Shown here in pieces: positions 59,483-64,000 of a DNA stretch of 64,000 bases (positions within the stretch are counted from its first letter, which is position 1; every line of letters starts with the position of its first letter). Both the position numbers and the translations under genes were made by a program. The notes beneath the pieces were generated by a model. It was not told where the DNA came from. It did not search any database and worked only from the letters and a program-made list of their open reading frames with translations. The stretch is from JBMOKT01 sp049323895 (GTDB taxonomy: Bacteria; Bacillota; Peptococcia; Peptococcales; BICA1-8): the NCBI GenBank assembly GCA_049323895.1, contig JBMOKT010000002.1, forward strand, positions 1 to 64,000, in the 5' to 3' direction.

Positions 59483-60226
59483 ATGCGTAACCTGAAGGCT
59501 GTTATTGAATATGACGGAACTAACTACCATGGATTTCAAGTACAACAAAATAAAGAACTTGCTACTATTCAGGGAACACTGGAAAGCTGTTTGATGCGGG
59601 TTTTAAAGGAACCTGTCAAGATTACGGGTGCAGGCAGAACTGATGCCGGTGTGCATGCTGAAGGCCAGGTAATTAACTTTTTTACAGAATCTAAAATACC
59701 TTTAGAACGTTTTCCTTTGGCTATAAACTGCAAACTCCCTTCTGATATAGCAATTAAGTCAATAGAAGAGGTAGAGAAAAGTTTTCATGCCCAATACGCT
59801 GCAAAAGGTAAATATTATATTTACCGTATTTATAATAACCGCATTCCATCTGTTTTTTATAGGAATTATGCATACTTTGTACCCTATGAAATAGATAAGA
59901 AGCTTATCAAGAAAGGCTGCCAAATGTTTATTGGCACCCATAACTTTAAAGGTTTTGCTTCCAGTGGGACAACAGTAAAGAATTTTGAAAGAACAATTTT
60001 TTCCTGCGATTTTGTCCCCCAAGGTGAGTTATGGGAGTTTCATATACAGGGGAATGGTTTTCTATATAATATGGTTAGGATAATTGTAGGCACATTATTG
60101 GAGTTAGGCAAGGGTAAAAGGGATTTGGAATCTATAAAAGAAGTTTTTCTGACTCAAAAAAGGGTGTTAGCTGGGCAAACTGCGCCACCCCACGGATTAT
60201 GTTTAAAAAAAGTATTCTATTCTTGA
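59483..60226 (+). CDS. truA: tRNA pseudouridine(38-40) synthase
   Basis: 247 residues. The catalytic aspartate is in GAGRTDAGVHAEGQVINF. AIEYDGTNYHGFQVQQNKE and GNGFLYNMVRIIVGTLLELG are typical. ATG 59483 follows AGAAGGTG. The stop codon overlaps the -35 of the next promoter. Confidence 0.96.
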   Translation: MRNLKAVIEYDGTNYHGFQVQQNKELATIQGTLESCLMRVLKEPVKITGAGRTDAGVHAEGQVINFFTESKIPLERFPLAINCKLPSDIAIKSIEEVEKSFHAQYAAKGKYYIYRIYNNRIPSVFYRNYAYFVPYEIDKKLIKKGCQMFIGTHNFKGFASSGTTVKNFERTIFSCDFVPQGELWEFHIQGNGFLYNMVRIIVGTLLELGKGKRDLESIKEVFLTQKRVLAGQTAPPHGLCLKKVFYS

Positions 60227-60251
60227 CATGAAGCTTATAGTTTAATAAACT
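60223..60251 (+). promoter_or_regulatory. Sigma-A promoter of rplM-rpsI
   Basis: TTGACA (60223-60228), a 17-bp spacer and TAAACT (60246-60251). The leader of about 100 nt holds a GATCC/GGATC hairpin (60286-60303), which might belong to an L13-type leader, though I cannot confirm that. Confidence 0.7.
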
Positions 60252-60361
60252 ACTATTGTGGTTTTTTCTATCTTGTTATTTTAATGATCCAGAGCCCCGG
60301 ATCTTAAAAATAAAAACAAGCATAATTTGTGAACATGGTATTTTAAGGAGGTAAATAAGGA

Positions 60362-60796
60362 ATGAAGACCTATATGGCTAAGCCAAATGAGGTTGAGAGA
60401 AAGTGGTATATTGTTGATGCCGCCGGCAAACCTATTGGTAGAGTAGCTACAGAGGTTGCTACACTTCTAAGAGGTAAGCATAAACCTACCTATACTCCCA
60501 ATGTTGATTGCGGCGATTATGTAATTGTTATTAATTCCAAGGATGCAATTTTAACTGGTAATAAGTTAGACCAAAAAGAATTAATCCGCCACAGCCGTTA
60601 TCCTGGTGGATTGAAAAGAACCAGCTATAGGGAATTGATGGCTAAAAAGCCTGATTTAGCTTTAGAAGTAGCTATCAAAGGAATGTTGCCCCATACAAAA
60701 TTGGGTCGCCAAATGTATAAAAAATTAAAAGTTTATCGTGGTGCGGATCATCCGCATGAAGCTCAAAAACCTGAAGTATGGGGAAGGGAGGCGTAA
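60362..60796 (+). CDS. rplM: 50S ribosomal protein L13
   Basis: 144 residues. KWYIVDAAGKPIGRVATEVA and KGMLPHTKLGRQMYKKLKVY. AAGGAGG upstream. 3 nt before rpsI. Confidence 0.97.
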   Translation: MKTYMAKPNEVERKWYIVDAAGKPIGRVATEVATLLRGKHKPTYTPNVDCGDYVIVINSKDAILTGNKLDQKELIRHSRYPGGLKRTSYRELMAKKPDLALEVAIKGMLPHTKLGRQMYKKLKVYRGADHPHEAQKPEVWGREA

Positions 60797-60799
60797 TCC

Positions 60800-61192
60800 A
60801 TGGCTCAAGTACAATATTATGGTACAGGACGTCGCAAAACATCAGTTGCCAGAGTAAGATTGGTTCCTGGTAATGGACAAATTACAGTAAATGACCGTGA
60901 ATTAGATCACTATTTCGGTAAAAAGACACTAGAGATGATTTCTAAGCAGCCATTGGCTTTAACTGATACAGAAGGCAGATTTAATGTAGTTGCTAAAGTA
61001 AACGGCGGTGGTACTACCGGTCAGGCAGGTGCTATTCGTTTAGGTATAGCCAGGGCTTTATTAAAAGCAGAACCAACCCTTCGTCCTGCTTTAAAAAGAG
61101 CGGGTTTCTTAACAAGGGATCCCAGAATGAAAGAAAGAAAGAAATACGGCTTGAAAGGTGCAAGACGTGCACCCCAGTTCTCAAAAAGATAA
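60800..61192 (+). CDS. rpsI: 30S ribosomal protein S9
   Basis: 130 residues. QYYGTGRRKTSVARVRLVPG and the C-terminal tail KKYGLKGARRAPQFSKR, which reaches the P-site tRNA. GGAAGGGAGG lies inside the end of rplM. Confidence 0.97.
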   Translation: MAQVQYYGTGRRKTSVARVRLVPGNGQITVNDRELDHYFGKKTLEMISKQPLALTDTEGRFNVVAKVNGGGTTGQAGAIRLGIARALLKAEPTLRPALKRAGFLTRDPRMKERKKYGLKGARRAPQFSKR

Positions 61193-61196
61193 TAGT

Positions 61197-61230
61197 AAAA
61201 CCAGTCTCATTCGAGGCTGGTTTTTATTTT
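61197..61230. terminator. Shared terminator of rpsI and cwlD
   Basis: A 12-bp stem AAAACCAGTCTC/GAGGCTGGTTTT with ATTC loop. A and T runs on both sides serve the two convergent genes. Confidence 0.92.
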
Positions 61231-61978
61231 ATTCATTTACCACTGTTGCTTCTCCTGCTAAGTACTTTGCCATGCCAGAATAAATAGCAAAAGCTAAACG
61301 GTATTGATATTCCTCCTGAGTAAGTAACTCTGCTTCCTTGGGGTTGGATATAAAGCCGCACTCTATTATGACCGAGGGAATTTTAAGGTTATCAAAAAGA
61401 AAAGTGTCCTTTCTAACCAAGGCCTGACGTTTAGTATTACCTATTTGGGAAATTATTTGCTCCTGGATACTCTTAGCCAATATTTCGCTTTCCTTAGAAT
61501 CGGCAGGATAGAAGGTCTGGGCACCGGACCATTTTTCGGAAGGAATACTGTTGCAGTGGATAGAAATAAATAAGTCAGCATTGTATTTTTCTGCCAGTTT
61601 AACCCGGTTGTCTAAATCGGAACGCTGTTTTACAAGAAATCTCCCCTCCAAGTCAGGGTCCACCAGATCCTGATCGGTATTGCGGGTCATAATAACCATA
61701 GCGCCCGATTCTTCAAATATGCCAGCTAGTTTTTTGGCTATTTGCAAATTAATCTCCTTTTCTACTAAATCATTTTTACCTACTTTTCCGGGAAAAATCC
61801 CGCCGTGACCAGGGTCGATTACAATTTTTTTGCTGGCTACAGCCCAAGACAAGGTTTGGATATGCTTGTCATAACTGCCAATCTGATAAAACCAGTAACC
61901 AAAGCTTGATACACATAAAACTACAATTAATAAACTGGTGAGAACAGGAAGGGATATGCCAAGGAGGAATTTTTTCAT
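61229..61978 (-). CDS. cwlD: CwlD-type N-acetylmuramoyl-L-alanine amidase
   Basis: 249 residues. An N-terminal signal or anchor helix (about 5-28) precedes an Amidase_3 domain: KKIVIDPGHGGIFPGK (first zinc His), EKEINLQIAKKL (Glu), LFISIHCNSIP (second zinc His) and VIIECGFISNPKEAELL. CwlD makes muramic-delta-lactam in spore cortex in B. subtilis. ATG 61978 follows GAGGTG; GTG 61987 is the alternative. Other cell-wall amidases share the domain, but size and position suit CwlD. Confidence 0.88.
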   Translation of the reverse strand: MKKFLLGISLPVLTSLLIVVLCVSSFGYWFYQIGSYDKHIQTLSWAVASKKIVIDPGHGGIFPGKVGKNDLVEKEINLQIAKKLAGIFEESGAMVIMTRNTDQDLVDPDLEGRFLVKQRSDLDNRVKLAEKYNADLFISIHCNSIPSEKWSGAQTFYPADSKESEILAKSIQEQIISQIGNTKRQALVRKDTFLFDNLKIPSVIIECGFISNPKEAELLTQEEYQYRLAFAIYSGMAKYLAGEATVVNE

Positions 61979-62020
61979 AATTTTCACCTCAATATTTTTA
62001 AAAGTAAATATAGTTAGTTA

Positions 62021-62053
62021 AAGAGTGGCTAGTTGTTAGTGGCTAGTGGCTAG
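62021..62053 (-). repeat. ACTAGCC/ACTAACA heptad repeat upstream of cwlD
   Basis: Read on the - strand, the sense of cwlD, this is CTAGCCACTAGCCACTAACA and so on, about 45 nt before the start codon. Thus the orientation follows the gene. Confidence 0.75.
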
Positions 62054-62079
62054 ATATCTTCTTTTAGGTTAGATTTTTT

Positions 62080-62239
62080 GTCAGTTGTACATCTGGGTAA
62101 GGATTTTGCGTCTGACATAGCTTAGGGGTCAAGCTTGTTAGTCGGATATACTTCTAAGCTAGGATCTTGCGTCTGACATTTCTCACAGGTTAAAATTGCT
62201 AGTCAGACATACTTCTAAGCTAGAATTTTGTGTCTGACA
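62080..62239. repeat. 30-31-bp periodic TGTCTGACA box array
   Basis: Boxes start at 62080 (GTCAGTTG), 62110 (GTCTGACA), 62141 (GTCGGATA), 62171 (GTCTGACA), 62202 (GTCAGACA) and 62232 (GTCTGACA). Steps are 30, 31, 30, 31 and 30. CTG-centred and CAG-like boxes alternate. The intervals resemble those of the GATGCATC islands (for example CTAAGCTAGGATCTTG against TAGGCTAAGATTTTTG). Confidence 0.85.
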
Positions 62240-62579
62240 CAAGCATTGAAAGTTATCTGCATGGGTACTAAAGAATAAATGCTCTCCCGATTTGTCATTA
62301 GCCCTTGGGGCGTGACAATCTCTTTCAAATAATGTTAAGTTTAATAAAAACTTGTTTGTTACAGGATATTAATAATAGCGGTAGGATTAGAACAATTTTT
62401 TTGCATTTTAGGATAAAATACTAACTAAGCTGCTTAATGAATATATTAGCTTCTTACGTGTGTAAGCTAATGGGCTATACAAAGTGTCCGTGCGGCAGCT
62501 TACTGGTTATTATTTAGGTCCGTGCTACCGTGTCGCCGGAAAACCCTAAATATATTCCGTATCATCAAGTCATCTTTTC

Positions 62580-62655
62580 GATGTCACGATGTCACATCCA
62601 GATAAATTACCATTCATCGGACACATCATTAAAGCTAATCTTTTAGGAAGCACGA
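62580..62655. repeat. GATGTCAC octads running into a degenerate 29-bp array
   Basis: GATGTCAC twice (62580, 62588), then GTCACATC (62591) and GACACATC (62620), 29 bp apart. The interval 62599-62619 is, on the - strand, close to the CGATGAATGGCAATTTA class of the tuf islands. Confidence 0.65.
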
Positions 62656-62677
62656 GTCCCTTGTTATTAACATAAAT

Positions 62678-62709
62678 CTAGCCGCTAGCCACTAACAACT
62701 AGCCACTAA
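62678..62709 (+). repeat. ACTAGCC/ACTAACA heptad repeat before the Memo/AMMECR1 gene
   Basis: CTAGCCGCTAGCCACTAACA then CTAGCCACTAA, ending 3 nt before AAGGAGG. Confidence 0.8.
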
Positions 62710-62725
62710 ATAAGGAGGTATTTCC

Positions 62726-64000
62726 ATGCTGCAGATGGTAGCCATATGTCCCCATCCGCCTATAATTATTCCTGAGATCGGGAAAGAAGAACTTAAAAAA
62801 GTTGAAAAAACGGCACAAGCTATGGAGGAAATTGCTAAACAAATAAAACAACTGGACCCCGAAATTTTAGTCTTTATAACACCCCATGGGGCAGTGTTTG
62901 AGGATGCCCTGACCATATCCCATCCTCGAAAACTAAGGGGTTCTTTTGAAAGATTTGGGTCAAAACTTAGTATGCAAAAAACCTTTGCCGAGGATTTAAG
63001 TAATAACTTATTAAAAGGTGCAAGAAAAATCAAACCCATGGTGGCAGAGTTAACTGATATGGATGCCAACAACTATGGTATTAACCTTGATTTAGACCAT
63101 GGGATATTGGTTCCTCTTTATTATTTGGACAAGGCAGGCATTAATGTGCCTATCCTCCCTATTAATATTGGTCTGCTTCCCTATGATCAATTATATGAAT
63201 TTGGGATTTTTATGCAGGAGGTTATCCAGCAACAAAAGAAGAGGGTTGTGGTAATTATAAGCGGAGATATGTCCCATAGGCTTACTCATGATGCCCCGGC
63301 AGGGTTCGACCCACAGGGCAAGATTTTTGATGAAATCATTGTACAGGCTGTCAGTGAGGGTGATGTCCTCAGGATGTTTAATATTGAACCTGGTCTCATA
63401 TCTAAAGCCGGAGAATGTGGTTTAAGACCTATAATTATTGGTTTAGGGATTTTGGATGGTTATGAAATAAAATCAAAAGTATACTCTTATGAAGGACCCT
63501 TTGGTGTAGGCTATTTGGTGGCTGGACTACAGACGGGCAAAAGCATTGAAAGCAGGAAGTTATTAAGTCAAATTAGATTAGACCAGCAAAATAAGATTAA
63601 AAGAGTTAGAGAAGATGAAAGCTGGCCTGTAAAGTGGGCACGGGAAAATATAGAGCAGTATATTAAAAGAGAGGAAATTTTACCTGCTTCTTTAGATATA
63701 CCGGAAGAATTCAAAGGAGAAAAGGGAGTCTTTGTGTCAATTAAGAAGCAGGGTCAGTTAAGGGGTTGTATTGGTACTATTAGTGCAACCAAGAACTCAA
63801 TTGCGGAAGAAATACAAGCTAATGCAATAAAGGCAGCAACTGAAGACCCGCGCTTTGAGCCCGTAGACCATGATGAACTTGAGCAGCTTACCTATTCTGT
63901 TGATATCTTAGAAAAACCTGAAAGAATAGATAGTATCAACCAGCTTAATCCTGAGATTTATGGGGTGATTGTTAGGAAAGGTATGCGCCAGGGACTTTTA
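62726..64000 (+). CDS. Memo (LigB-like) plus AMMECR1 fusion protein, AmmeMemoRadiSam system (3' end cut by window)
   Basis: An open frame of 425 codons runs to the window end. Residues 1 to about 260 are a Memo/class III extradiol dioxygenase-like domain: CPHPPIIIPEIGKEE (H10), VFITPHGAVF (H54), LDLDHGILVPLYYL and VIISGDMSHRL. From about residue 275 an AMMECR1 domain begins, with the hallmark QLRGCIGTIS and AIKAATEDPRFEPV. In many anaerobes these two domains occur with a radical SAM protein (AmmeMemoRadiSam); that partner would be expected just downstream. The biochemical role is not established. AAGGAGG is 8 nt before the ATG. Confidence 0.9.
   Translation, partial: MLQMVAICPHPPIIIPEIGKEELKKVEKTAQAMEEIAKQIKQLDPEILVFITPHGAVFEDALTISHPRKLRGSFERFGSKLSMQKTFAEDLSNNLLKGARKIKPMVAELTDMDANNYGINLDLDHGILVPLYYLDKAGINVPILPINIGLLPYDQLYEFGIFMQEVIQQQKKRVVVIISGDMSHRLTHDAPAGFDPQGKIFDEIIVQAVSEGDVLRMFNIEPGLISKAGECGLRPIIIGLGILDGYEIKSKVYSYEGPFGVGYLVAGLQTGKSIESRKLLSQIRLDQQNKIKRVREDESWPVKWARENIEQYIKREEILPASLDIPEEFKGEKGVFVSIKKQGQLRGCIGTISATKNSIAEEIQANAIKAATEDPRFEPVDHDELEQLTYSVDILEKPERIDSINQLNPEIYGVIVRKGMRQGLL

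Larger units (their letters stand above)
61988..62725. other. Long gene-free divergent region between cwlD and the Memo/AMMECR1 gene
   Basis: No gene seen. It holds heptads in the cwlD sense (62021-62053), the TGTCTGACA array (62080-62239), a GTAAGCT/AGCTTAC inverted repeat (62462-62503), GATGTCAC octads (62580-62595), a degenerate 29-bp array (62591-62655) and heptads in the + sense (62678-62709). Promoters for both genes must lie here, but none is clear. Confidence 0.7.

Noticed and set aside
62692..63072. 126-codon open frame on the - strand
   Set aside because: It overlaps the start of the Memo/AMMECR1 gene, whose + strand frame is supported by motifs and a ribosome site.

Overview
The window reads as chromosomal DNA of a low-to-mid GC Gram-positive anaerobe, most likely an endospore-forming member of class Clostridia (Bacillota). 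The evidence is the gene order ctsR-mcsA-mcsB-clpC-radA-disA-cdnL-(PIN/TRAM)-ispD-ispF-gltX-cysE-cysS-mrnC-thyX-rlmB-rae1-sigH followed by the rpoBC, str, S10, spc and alpha ribosomal clusters. Sigma-H, a CwlD-type cortex amidase, a Cys T-box, ThyX and zinc-binding (C+) L33, S14, S4 and L36 fit the same group. I cannot name the genus from sequence alone. Almost everything is on the + strand; only two genes (10323-10718 and 61229-61978) are on the - strand.

Layout. 1-2.3 kb: tRNA-Asn, tRNA-Tyr, a sigma-H-like paralogue and a pair of small Gate-domain membrane proteins. 2.3-7.1 kb: the CtsR heat-shock operon with two CtsR operators. 7.4-13.9 kb: radA, disA, a - strand MazG-like protein, cdnL, PIN/TRAM, ispD, ispF. 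14-22 kb: gltX, Cys T-box with cysE-cysS, mrnC, thyX, rlmB, rae1, sigH. 22.3-22.9 kb: five tRNAs. 23-28.4 kb: tuf copy 1, rpmG-secE-nusG, rplK-rplA, L10 leader, rplJL. 28.5-35.9 kb: rpoB-rpoC. 35.9-40.6 kb: rplGB-rpsL-rpsG-fusA-tuf copy 2. 41-56.6 kb: rpsJ to rplQ, including secY, adk, map, infA and rpoA. 56.8-61.2 kb: ecfA1-ecfA2-ecfT, truA, rplM-rpsI. 61.2-64 kb: cwlD and a Memo/AMMECR1 fusion gene cut by the window end.

The genes are mostly textbook; the unusual material lies between them. Intergenic spaces hold several families of short periodic repeats. (1) Arrays of an 8-bp palindrome, GATGCATC, recur every 29 bp (28-30) in at least six islands, with 20-22-bp intervals that fall into a few related classes and occur in both orientations. 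(2) A sister array at 62080-62239 has period 30-31 and a TGTCTGACA box that alternates with its reverse complement. (3) A heptanucleotide array, ACTAGCC/ACTAACA, sits just 5' of the ribosome binding site of many genes, in the sense orientation, and puts stop codons in every frame. (4) Octanucleotide arrays are built on GATGTCAC, AGTGGGCG or AGTGAAAN. The two tuf genes lie in a 1419-bp segment, identical as far as I could compare by eye, that includes one whole GATGCATC island. These repeats are the best candidates for something undescribed. They are not a CRISPR: the box is only 8 bp, the intervals are related to each other, and no cas gene is present.

Functionally, the window joins protein quality control (McsAB/ClpC), c-di-AMP and DNA repair (DisA, RadA), isoprenoid precursors (IspD, IspF), cysteine supply and charging (CysE, CysS), sporulation entry (SigH) and the full transcription and translation core. 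Strong sigma-A promoters, with near-consensus -35 and -10 boxes 17-18 bp apart, can be read in front of most operons.
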